A stretch of DNA of 34,607 nt, from positions 1 through 34,607 of the forward strand of contig MU623579.1 of the NCBI GenBank assembly GCA_025201765.1. The letters run 5' to 3'. A program made the translations under genes and the position numbers. The notes under the pieces are model-generated. The model was not told the DNA's origin and did no database searches. It was given only the letters and a program-made list of their open reading frames with translations. This document shows positions 21,987 to 32,432 of this stretch, piece by piece; position 1 is the first letter of the stretch, and the number at the start of each line of letters is the position of its first letter. This DNA is from Daldinia sp. FL1419. Its lineage: Eukaryota > Ascomycota > Sordariomycetes > Xylariales > Hypoxylaceae.

Positions 21987-22105
21987 TGAGATGGACCTAC
22001 ATAACTTAGTTATATAGTTTCAAAATTCATTTTTTAAAAAAGTTTTGTGTTTATAAAAAAAAAAAATTTTAACTTTTAATATATTATCCTTTTGTAATTT
22101 AATAA
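21987..22105 (+). mobile_element. copia-1 5' LTR
   Basis: Starts TGAGATGGACCTACATAACT and runs about 119 bp to the TTTGTAATTTAATAA block. It aligns end to end with 27184-27301. The flanking hexamer ATATTA (21981-21986) recurs at 27302-27307, a possible target duplication, though in such AT-rich DNA this could be chance. An LTR of about 120 bp is short but within the copia range. Confidence 0.7.
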
Positions 22106-24700
22106 TTAAAAGTCTTATGTGTCTATAATTAATTAAAAAAGAAAAAATATCTAGAACTTCTTAAAAAAATCCTATTTTATATTTTAAAATTATTAAAATA
22201 TTTTTAAAAATAATTTTAAAATATTAATTAATAATTTGGAAATTAAAGATGGTTTAGTTATAAAGTTTTTAAACCTTAATTAATGGGAATATTAGGAAAG
22301 TGCATTTAAGTTAAAAGTGGTTAGTATATAGTTGTAATATAAGATTGTACTTCTTAAAAATAAAGGTATTGATAATAATCTTTAATATTAATAGTTGATT
22401 AAGTTTTTAAGATTTATAATGGTTAATTATATTATTTTCAAAAATGGTTATGTAAATAAATTGTTAATTGTAGTATAAATGATTGTTTAATTAATTTAAG
22501 TTTAATAAGGAGCTTTTATTTTGGATTTTAATATGTATAAAGAAGAAATTAAGGAATATAAAATAGAATATATAAATGTGGAGAAGTTTAAAATATGGAT
22601 ATAGTTAAATGTATTGTTGTATTATTATTAAGTAGTATATTTTTTTATTATTATATTTATTAAATGGTATATTTTATTTAAAGAATATATTGATATTATT
22701 AATATTTAATTTAGAGTTTTTATTTGAGAAGAATATAAGAAGGTTATAATTATTTTATATAAATTTTTAAAAAATTAGAAGGTATAGGTCTTTTAATGGG
22801 AAAAGGTTATAATTAAAGTTAAGAATAAGAATTTTTTTGTGGTTGAATATAGTGTTAAATAGTTTAAAAACTTATTTATAGTTTTAGAATATATTTTGTT
22901 TAATTAGGTTAATGTATATTTGATAGTAAATTTTATAAGTATAAATAATAATGTTTTATTATATTAATTAATTACTATATTTTTGTGAATAAAGATTTGA
23001 ATTTTTAAAAATAAAATTAAGAAAATTAGAAAAGGAGGGTTTGGATTTATATATAATGATAAGGATAATAAGTAAAAAGAAAATATTGGTTAGAAGAAGA
23101 GTTTTAAAAAGAAAGGATGGAAGATTGAAAATAAAAAGGTTAATAAGAAGAATAAAGGAAAAGAATATAAATAAAGAGAGATTAAATAAATAAGTAAGTG
23201 GATATGTAAGGTATGTAATGGTTTTTATTAATTTAAAAAATATTAATATATTTTTAAAAAGGTTTGATTGTTTTAGTTTAAAGTATGGGATATTTGCATT
23301 TAATAAATTTTTGAGTAAAATTTGAAATAGAATTCCGAATTTTAAAAGGATATTGATAAGGTTAAGAGGATTTTTAAGGAGAGAGAGGAAAAAGTAAATG
23401 TATAATAGTGTGATTGTAATGATAGTTGATTAGGTTGTTTTATTGGAATTTTATTGTATGTTATGAGTGTATATGTGGTGGATTTGGTAGTATAATTTAT
23501 TTTTATTATTATTAAGTATTTTTTTATTTATTTTGTAATTTTTGATTTAGGAAGTACCTTTTATATTTTTAATAAATGTTTTTGTTTTTAATATTTTAGA
23601 AAAATATTAATAAAAAATATGGTAGTAATAAAAAATTATATTATTTTGATAAGAGAATATGGAAAAGTTAATATAAAAATAGAAAATTTATAAGATTATT
23701 ATTATTTTTAATTTTAAAATATAGTATATTATAAAAGTTTTGTTTGTAATTTAATTTTATTTTAAGTGTTTTGTTGTTAAAATTATTAGTGGGATAATTG
23801 TTATATAAAAATATATATTTAAAAAATAAATAAATTAATCTTTTGTTATATTAAAGATAAATATAATTAATTTATTGTAGAAGATATTTTTTATAAAATA
23901 ATAATAATTTTTTTTTATAATTATGTATATAAAATTAATATATGAATTAAATGTGTTTTGAAGAAAAGAAATGTAATTAAGTAATATTTTAGGTTAGGGT
24001 ATTTTGGGTTTTAAGTGTTAGAATATTTTATAAATAATTTGGAAGGGGTTAAAATTATTAATTTTATTATTGTTAAGTATAATGTGTGTGGGATATTTAA
24101 GTTTAAGTGTTAAATTAAATGAGAATTTAAGGTGTTAAATAAAGTTGTAAATGTAAGATTGGCAGTGGATTTTTACTTTTTTAAAGAAAATTTTAAAAGT
24201 TATAAGGATTTAATACTTATAATAAACTGGTAAATTAAATTTATTTAAAACTATTATTTTTAAAAGTAAATAATTTAATTAATTATTTTATATTTTAAAT
24301 ATTTATTAAAGATATTTAAAATATAATATAATATTAAATTAAAAATAATAAAATATAATAATAAATTTATTATTATTAAATTATAGGTATAATATTTCTT
24401 TAAGTAGGTATATATTTGTGTAAAATTTTTGGTGCTTTATATATAAGAATAAAATAGCATTATTGAACATTTAGGAGGTATAATTAAAATAAAGGTTAAG
24501 GTTATATAAAATAGTATAAAATTATTAAAGTTTTTATGGTTAGAAATTTATAAGATAATTATTTATTTTTATAATTATATTTTTAAATATATTTATAATT
24601 AAAAATTATTATATGAAAGGTTTTATATATTTATTATTAAAAAAAATAATAATTTTATTTTTAAATAAAAATTTTAATAAATTTATTTATATATTTATAA
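22106..24700 (+). pseudogene. copia-1 Gag, protease and integrase, RIP-inactivated
   Basis: Three motifs fall in one reading phase despite many stops. A degenerate zinc-knuckle lies at 23205-23243 (CKVCNGFY...Y, where the final His and Cys would now be Tyr). Aspartic protease is at 23544-23573 (DLGSTFYIFN, where DSGSTxHIxN is expected). Integrase is at 24456-24650, with SIIEHLGGIIKIK, FLWLEIYKIIIYFYN and YERFY, matching EQNG.AERSGG...LP..LW.E..YLYNR. The + strand has almost no C. Gag upstream of 23100 is not identifiable by motif. The lysine-rich stretch before the knuckle (about 23080-23180) fits a nucleic-acid-binding Gag tail. Confidence 0.75.
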
Positions 24701-27183
24701 ATATAAAATCTTTATAATAATTAAAGAAATTTAATTTAAAAAAAATATTTTTAAAAATTAAATTTGAAGATATGGATTGGTTATTTAATAAAATATTTTT
24801 TTATAAATATTTATTATATTTAAAATTTAAATATAAATAAGGTAATATTTATAAAAGATATTATTTTTGATGAAGATTTTTTATTTTTAAAAAACTTTAA
24901 TAATTTAAAAAATAATTTATTTTATATTTATATTAAAGAATATTAAACTTTATTATAAAAAATTTTAAAAAATTCTTTTAATTCCATAAAAAAATAACTT
25001 TTATTAAATTTTTAAAATAATAATAATAATTATAGGTATCATATTAAAAATAAATTTAAATTAAATATAATAAATTAAGGGAATTTATTAAATAAAAATA
25101 TAATAAAATTAAATAATAAATATAATTAAATTAGAATAAGGTTTAAATAATTTTAATATATTTAATTATATTTTAAAATAATATCTACTTTTAATTCTTT
25201 ATTAATATTAAAAGATTTTTTATATAAATTAATTTAAATAATTATAGTTATTAATAAAATATTTATAAATAATAAATATATAAATTATTTTTTAGTTATA
25301 TATTTTAAATTTTAGTATATTATATTTAATATAGTAAGGTTGGTAGTTTAAATGGGTATGATTAAGAATAAATCTATTATAAGAATATAATTTTTAAGGT
25401 ATTTAGAAAATTTTAAGAAGTTATATAGAAGGAATTTATTATTTTTTTTTAAATATTATAAAGAGGTAAAGATTTATATTATAAAAGAATTTTTTAAATA
25501 AATTAAAAGAAATTATTTTAAAAGTTATTTGGATATGGAAATATGGTAAGAAATTTTAGTGTTTAACTTAAGGTGTAAAGGAAAGTAAATTTTTAATTAT
25601 ATATAGGTATATGTGTAAAAAATTAATAAGTATAGTAATTTTATTAAATGTAAGGTAAGATTTGTTATTTGAAGAAATTAATAATTTTAGATTAAAATGG
25701 AAGATATTTATGTAATTATTTTAGTATATTAATTCTTTTAAATATTTATAATAATTATAGTATGTTTTGATTTGGATTTGAAGTAATATAATGTTATTAA
25801 TGTGTTTGTAAATGTGATTGTGTAGGGAGATATATTTATAAAAATATTTTTGAAATATTAAAAACTTAATATTATTTTGAAAATTGTAAAAGTTTTTTAT
25901 AAAATAAGAGAATTTTTCTTTTTGTGGAATTGAAAATTAATAGGGTTATTTAAGGATTTAGGTTTTGAATTAATTCTTTATAAACCTTATGTATATTGTA
26001 GAAAAAAAATATTATTTTTTTTTATATTAATAATTTTGTGTTAGTTTATAAGAAGGATAAAATAAAAGAAATTAAGGTATTTATAATATAATTAAAAAAA
26101 TAATATTATTTAATAAGGAGTAATGATTTTTAATGGTTTTTTAGTATTATAATTTTAAAAAATTAATTTAAATTATTTATATGGTTATTATAGTGTAATT
26201 ATTTTGATAAGATTGGTATTTTAATAAAATAAGATATAAGGTAAGATTTTGTTTATTTTATGATAAAAGCAGAATTACTTTTATATAAAAATAAGGTCAT
26301 TTTTAAATTTATTTGTTTATATTAGAAGAAGATTGGGTTGTTATTGTATACAATAATTGTTATAAAATTTGATATTACCTTTATTTATTTAAGATTATTA
26401 AGGTTTTTATTAAATTTTGGGTTTAAATATTATAAAGTAGTAAATTGAATATTAAAATATTTATGATTTATTAAGTATATTGCCTTAAGAATGGGAGGGG
26501 AAGATTATTTTAAAATAATAAATAATATATTATTTGTAGATAATATTTAAGATTATAAAAATTCTTAAGTATATATTATGAAATTATTTGGAAAAATGAT
26601 AGGATAGAAAATAAATAAATAAATAATTATAATAATATCTATTATAGAGGTTGAGCTATTGATATTATTATAGGTAGTTAAAGAAAAAATATTTATATTA
26701 AGATTAATTGAAGAATTAAATATATCTTTAAATTTATTAATAATAATTATTAAATATAATAATTATTAGATTATTTAGTTGATTTATAAAGATATTAATA
26801 AATTATAAATAAAATTTAAATATATTAATATTTATAATTATTGATTATATTAAGAAATTAATAAAAAAATAATTAAGATTTAATATATATATTTAGAAAA
26901 TATAATTACAAATAGGTTTATAAAGGTTTTGAATAATATATAATTTTTTAAATTTAAAAAATAATTAGGTTTGATAGATGTAAAGGAAATATTGGATTAA
27001 TATATTTTAAAAAATATAAAAGAAAATATTTATAAAATTTAAATTATTTTAAATTAATTATGGAAGTTAAGTTAAATATTATTCTTATTAAATGTTTTAT
27101 ATAAAAAAAGGTCCTAATTATAAATTATTATATATTTATTAAATTTTATAAATTAACCTATTAATTTTATCTAAAGAAATATA
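24701..27183 (+). pseudogene. copia-1 reverse transcriptase and RNase H, RIP-inactivated
   Basis: From about 25780 the motifs share a second reading phase, so one net frameshift lies between integrase and here. DLDLK-YNVINVFVN at about 25777-25815 matches the D(L/E)xxxDVxxAFLN reverse-transcriptase motif. The catalytic YVDD box is at 26023-26034 and now reads YINN. RNase H is clear at about 26530-26735, with LFVDNI, MKLFGKMIG and EVELLILL-VVKEKIF, matching the ADxDWA, W..sKQ and STTEAEL.AL..A.KE blocks. The end, NIITNRFIKVLN then LGLIDVKE (26896-26990), matches the copia C-terminus ADGLTK.L...QLGLVD. Both catalytic aspartates are lost. Confidence 0.8.
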
Positions 27184-27301
27184 TAAGATGGATTTATATA
27201 ACTTAATTATATAACTCCAGAATTCATTCTCTAAAAGAATTTTGTGTTTGTAAAAAAAAAGAATTTAGTTTTTAATATATTATCCTTTTACAATTCAATA
27301 A
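27184..27301 (+). mobile_element. copia-1 3' LTR
   Basis: About 118 bp, TAAGATGGATTTATATAACT through TTTTACAATTCAATAA. It differs from the 5' LTR chiefly by transitions; the first TG is now TA. It is followed by ATATTA at 27302-27307, also present before the 5' LTR. copia-2 coding sequence resumes beyond it. Confidence 0.7.
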
Positions 27302-27307
27302 ATATTA

Positions 27308-28036
27308 ATAACCCCTTATATAATTTTTAATAAAAATAAATGTTATATTTTATAGAAAAGAATGTTTTATATTGGTTTTTTAATAGGTAAAATAAATATT
27401 TATAAAGGGTATATAATTAATAAAATAAAAATATTAAAATTTACCCATTAATTCCTTTAATATAATAAAGGAAATTTAAATAATTTTATTTAAATGTTTT
27501 TAATAAAGATTAATAAATATATAGAAGAGATTTATTAAAAACTCTTAAGTAATATTTAAATACTTAGAATTATCTATTATATAAAATGTTTCAGAAAATT
27601 AAATAAATTCATTTAAAAAGTTATATTAATATATATATTTAAGAAATTATATTGTAATTAAATACTTAATATAAAAATAAATAGATATTTGATTATATAT
27701 AAATCTTTATTTATAAAATTAATAAATATGATTTTTTAAAAGATGTAAGGTATGTTTAATAACAATAAAAATTAATAAACAATTAGTAATAAGGAAATTT
27801 ATACCTTAATATTTAATAGAAAATCTTTTTAAATATTTATAATAATAGTAGTTAGATATAATTTTAAATTTATATAATATAATATAATAAATATATTTAT
27901 ATATATGCCTTAAAGATATTAATAATAAAGAAAAATATTTTATATTATTAAAATATTTTATAGTTTTTGGGAATTATTTCTTTTTTAATAATAAAAGTCC
28001 TTATAAATTCTAAGAGAATTTAGTTTTATTTTAATA
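27308..28036 (+). pseudogene. copia-2 reverse transcriptase, N-terminal part
   Basis: Continues the copia-2 polyprotein interrupted at 21986. At about 27700-27760 the + strand reads IFIYKINKYDFLKDVRYV, matching the copia motif W.F.YK.D..G.l.K.KARLV that opens the reverse transcriptase. Further degraded sequence leads to EFSFILI at 28016-28036, the segment just upstream of the P-C-I-F and YIDD boxes. A miniature element then interrupts it at 28037. Stops replace Gln and Trp codons throughout. Confidence 0.65.
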
Positions 28037-28472
28037 ACGTGCCGCACAAGTCAACCGATCAAATAAGTCAATTGATCAGCCGAAATATAACCGAAAATCA
28101 AAGAAATTTAAAAATCGTAACTTTACGAATTCTTAATCTTATTTTTTCAAATTTTAATATATTTTATATTATATAAATCTGATATTATAAAAGAAGTGAA
28201 AAAATTCTTCCGGGAATATAGAAGAAATTGGTTAAAATATCAACAATTTTAGACCCACTTTTCTGTTTTTATTTTTAATAAATTGGAAAAAGTCGTACAA
28301 AATTTAGAAAAAATACTGTAATTATTACTTTTAAAAGGGGTATTCAAATCTTGAAACCGATTTTTGATACGATTTTTTTTGAATAGAACGCACGTTTACG
28401 CACAGATGTATTTTGTATGTATTTTCGCTGATCGGTTGATTTGTTTGATCGGTTGACTTGTGGGGTACGTTA
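28035..28472. mobile_element. 434-bp miniature inverted-repeat element, TA-flanked, little RIPped
   Basis: Left end ACGTGCCGCACAAGTCAACC (28037) and reversed right end ACGTACCCCACAAGTCAACC (28470) form TIRs of about 45 bp that continue through GATCAAAYAARTCAAYYGAT. TA flanks both ends (28035-28036, 28471-28472). TIRs match the 1838-bp element at 6671, so that family could have supplied the transposase. Internal CpG sites survive (for example CGCACGTTTACGCACAG), while the related copy at 32306-33963 has lost them. It lies within the copia-2 reverse-transcriptase frame, so it inserted later than copia-2. No coding frame. Confidence 0.9.
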
Positions 28473-29523
28473 TCCTAAAAGCCATGTATATTTATTAAGA
28501 ATGGAATTTTCCTTTTTATATATATAGATGATATTAGTATAATATATTAGAAGGAGGTTAAATCAAAAGTTAAATCGATTATTTTTAAATTTAAAAAATA
28601 ATATAAATTAATTGGAAATAATGAATTACAATAGTTCCTTAATATTGAAATAATTTGAAATTAGGTATTATATTAAATTTAATTAAATTAATTAATTTAT
28701 ATTAATAAAATTATTAATTTAATAAAAGTGGTTAAAAAGTTTTTAAAATGTTTATAATAAAGGATAAATTGTGATTTTATATAGGAATAACTTTACCTTA
28801 ATTAATATAATAATATTAATAAAAAAGAGGTTTAATCTTTTATATTATAGTAATCATTTCATTTAATATTATATTTATTTATTTGAAATTAATCCAATTT
28901 AATTTAAATTTAAATCTAAAATATTATATAATAATTAATTAGATTATATAATACCTTTAATATATATAAGGATATATTGTAGATTTAAGTGGAAATAATA
29001 TTTTTAAAATTATTAATAATATTTTATTTACTAATAATACAATTAATTAAAAACAATTATAAATATATATAATAAAATTATTTAGTAAAATTATAAATTG
29101 AAGAATTAATAAGTAAAATATACTTATTATTTTAATAATTAAGATTAAATTATTTATTTTAATTTAGATTGTAAAAAAGAATTTATATATTATAATTAAT
29201 TAAGGATTTTAAAATTAAGTTTTAAAATTAAATTATATTTTTATTATATAATAATAAATAAATAATTAAATTGATTATTAAAGATATTCAAAAATTTAAA
29301 ATAAAATTAAAGTATATAGATATATATAATTATTAATTTAAATAGGAAATTTAAAAGAAATTATATTAAAATTAATTATATTAATATAGAAAATATAAAT
29401 ATAAATGGGTTTATAAAAGTATTATTAAAAGAAAAGTATATTCATTTCAGAAAATAGATAGGTTTGGTCGATATTTTAGATTGTTTAAAGGTTAAAATAT
29501 TTAAAGATATGGATGAAATAGTA
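28473..29523 (+). pseudogene. copia-2 reverse transcriptase (C-terminal part) and RNase H end
   Basis: Resumes at KPCIFIKNGIFLFIYIDD (28479-28532). The YIDD catalytic box at 28521-28532 keeps both aspartates. It is followed by EVKSKVKSIIFKFKK and YKLIGNNELQ, the copia LTG.GELKWFLGIE region. RNase H itself is badly eroded. The C-terminus is readable at about 29390-29500 as INGFIKVLLKEKYIHF then IGLVDIL, matching the ADGLTK.L....F...QLGLVDI end of copia polyproteins. Stops and frameshifts are many. The proposed 3' LTR begins right after, at 29524. Confidence 0.75.
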
Positions 29524-30289
29524 TGCCTTAAGTTTTCTTAAGGTTTTATATCAGAAGATTATTAATATAAGTAAAAAAAAAATAACCTTATTAAGTATAT
29601 TAATCCCTTAAATTAATTTTATAATTTTTAAATCTTAAATAACCTTATATATTTAATTTTTTTAAATTTTATTAATTTTCTTTATTTAATTAAAATATCA
29701 AAATATTTTTTTAAATTAAAAAATTTTAGATTTTAAAATTTTTATAAATTATTTATATTTTATTAATTAAATATATAAGTTTTTTTTTAATTGGCCAGTT
29801 ATATTAGCCTTTTTCTAATTGGTTAGTCTTGTATTTAGTTATATTTTAATTGATTAGCCATATCCTAACTTTATAAGTTTTGTACCTAATTATTTTTTAA
29901 TTAATTAATTATATTTTAATTAATTAGCCATCAGCCTTAACCTCATTAGCCTTTTTTTATTTAATTAGCCTTATTAACCTTGTGCTTAGTCATATCCTAA
30001 TTAATTAACCTTATGTTTAATCACATTTTAAATTGAAATAACATAATTATATAATTAAAACTACCTTTAACTTCCATAAAACAACCCCTTTTAAAGTAGG
30101 TTTTACAAACTTTTCTAAATATATATTAAAATAAAATAAAATAATTAGATTATAAATACTAAATTAATATAATATAAATATATAATTAAAATACATAATA
30201 AGGATATGTAATAAGAGTACACAACAAGAATACATAATAAGAATTATTCTGGAGGACCCCTTAATAAACCCCTATATAATTTACACACA

Positions 30290-31240
30290 CTCATTTAAAT
30301 ATATATAAACCTCAATAATTATTTTTCCTACCTAATCAATATAAATAATAAACAATTCTTTAAAAATCATTTCTATATAACTTTATACAAATAATATACA
30401 CTTTTTTAGGCCTATAACCTCTTCATACACGCTACCATTATAAAACAGTTACATATAATAGATCATCTATCTGATCATCTCAATACCTCTGTTAGGATAT
30501 AATTACCTTACATCTTTGAACTTATACAGCCTCTAACTTACTATAGGTTAATTAAAATATAAAACATATCCTACAAGAGCTATTAAAACTCCTGTTCAAT
30601 ATATAAACCTTCAAAAACTAATTTTTATTTAATCGCATCAAATTCTACAAAATTATCACTTTCTCTTATAACTCTTACAATAATTTATAAATTTGTTCTT
30701 TTGTTGAATATATTATCTATTCTCTCTTTTGGGCACCAACTACCATTACTAATAATCACCTCTATTAATCTTCTATTTAATCATTTTAATACCATTTCTA
30801 AAATATAATTACCTTATATCTAAATAATTATTAAAATTTTTATTCAATATATAAATCTCTAAAAATTAATTTTTATTTAATTAGGTTAAATTCTTTAAAT
30901 ATTATCTTTTATATAGTTTCTTATAATTGGTTCTAATTTTTTACTCTTATTAAATATATTATTTATTCTATTTCTTAAGCACCAGCTACTACTGCCAACA
31001 CTTAGTTTTATTAATCTTTTATTTAATTACTTTAATACCTACCTTACTCAAGATATAATTACCTTACATCTAATTATTAGAATTCCTGTTTAATTAAAGC
31101 TCTTATTCAATATATAAACCCTTAAGAGTTAATTTCTATTTAATCTAATTAAATTCTCTATTATAAAAGTCAAACTTCTTACAATAATATACAACCCTCT
31201 TATCTTTAATTAAATATATTATTTTAATTACCAGTTCCTA
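30290..31240 (+). repeat. Forward array of promoter-like modules inside the proposed copia-2 LTR
   Basis: TATAAACC or TATAAATC anchors at about 30296, 30597, 30847 and 31109, each followed by the TTATTTAATC-type block and later by GGATATAATTACCTTACATC and the CACCAACTACCATTACTAAT block. Units are the same as in R1 (15040-17080). The + strand is nearly free of G. Confidence 0.7.
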
Positions 31241-31244
31241 CAGG

Positions 31245-31900
31245 ATATACCCTATACTTTAATTAACTCATAATAAGCCAAAGATTATATAAGCCAGAAG
31301 ATATAAAGTAACTATATTTTAAAGAAGAGAATAAACTAATTAAATAAAGAAATAAATTTATATAATTATTTATTAATAATAATATATTTTAAGAGGATAT
31401 TTTTAAAGAATAAATTGAAAATATATATTTTTTTATAAAGATTTTATAAAAACAATCTTAAAAGAACTATATAGAACTTAGACAGATTAGGTAAGAAAAT
31501 AATTTTTGAAAATCTATTTATATCCAAAAGAGTTTATAAACCTTAAAGAAAATAATCAACAAAATCCTTCAAAATAACTCCTATTATATAATTATATTAC
31601 CCCAGTTCATTTTATCTTAAAAAATATAATAAAACAATCAAATAAAAAAACTATTATAAATAATTGTTTGGTAATGATAATACATATAATGAAATTATAA
31701 GTTAAAAAAATATATTATTTATATAAAGTTTTATAAAAATAATCTTTAAATAATTATATAGAACTTAAACTGATTAGGCAAGAAAATAATTATTAAAGAT
31801 TTATTTATATTCAAAAGAATGTATATAAACCTTATAAAAATATAGCTAACAAGGTCCTTCAAGGTAGTTTTTATTATATAATCACACTACCCCAGTTCAA
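31245..31900 (-). repeat. Inverted promoter-like modules inside the proposed copia-2 LTR
   Basis: Starting at about 31245 the same module family is read on the minus strand. Two related blocks, about 31400-31620 and 31690-31900, both end on the + strand in ACCCCAGTTCA and are partial direct duplicates of each other. Sequence matches 20090-20480 in the proposed 5' LTR. The hinge between forward and inverted modules is near 31235-31245. Confidence 0.6.
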
Positions 31901-32165
31901 TATTAATTATTTATAAAAAATCTTATGTAAATTTTTAAAAGCAATAATATTATAATGGATTAAGTACTTATAAAAGACCTTATCTGAAAACTTAAGGATT
32001 GTGTCAGCCCTTGGGGTGACCTCCAGTAATAGAAGTAGGAAATAAATAAAGAAATTATTAAGGAAGAATAATTAAAGGAATATATTAATTTCGAAATGTA
32101 AAAGAATTGTATTTTTAATATTATAGATTTTAGATTCATTTATTAGCTTTATTTGGGAAAGTATA

Positions 32166-32304
32166 TTAAATTAATAAACCTGAAAAGAATGTAGAAAGAT
32201 TCTCTCTTTTATAATAATTTCATAAAAAGTCTAACCGTTTTATTTTAGAATTCTAATAATAATAAGAATAATTTAAATTCTACAATCATAATTTTTCCCT
32301 ATAT
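32166..32304. repeat. Repeat R5, copy B
   Basis: RIPped relative of 3215-3345: AATAAACCTGAAAAGAATG, TCTCTCTTTTATAATAATTT and TTTTAGAATTCTAATAATAA. It directly abuts the left end of the miniature element at 32306. The preceding 140 bp (32026-32165) hold nothing recognised. Confidence 0.6.
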
Positions 32305-32432
32305 ATTGTGTGACATCAACCGATCAAACAAGTCAACCAATCAGCTGAAATATAACTGAAAATCAAAGAAATTTAAAAATTGTAACTTTATAAATTCTTA
32401 ATCTTATTTTTTCAAATTTTAATATAATTTAT

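Larger units (their letters stand above)
29524..32025 (+). mobile_element. Proposed very long 3' LTR of copia-2 (about 2.5 kb) with internal module arrays
   Basis: Begins TGCCTTAAGTTTTCTTAAGG right after the copia-2 polyprotein end and closes with GTGTCAGCCCTTGGGGTGAC-CTCCA at 32025, giving TG...CA ends. The closing segment recurs at 20585-20612 just upstream of the copia-2 integrase part. The start recurs at 12796. Inside are short direct blocks (about 29790-30010, of TTTTTCTAATTGGTTAG type), forward promoter-like modules (30290-31240) and inverted ones (31260-31900). An LTR this long is unusual for copia. Alternatively, a short LTR was followed by unrelated module-bearing repeats. The second half of the window's G-poor + strand lies here. 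Confidence 0.45.
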
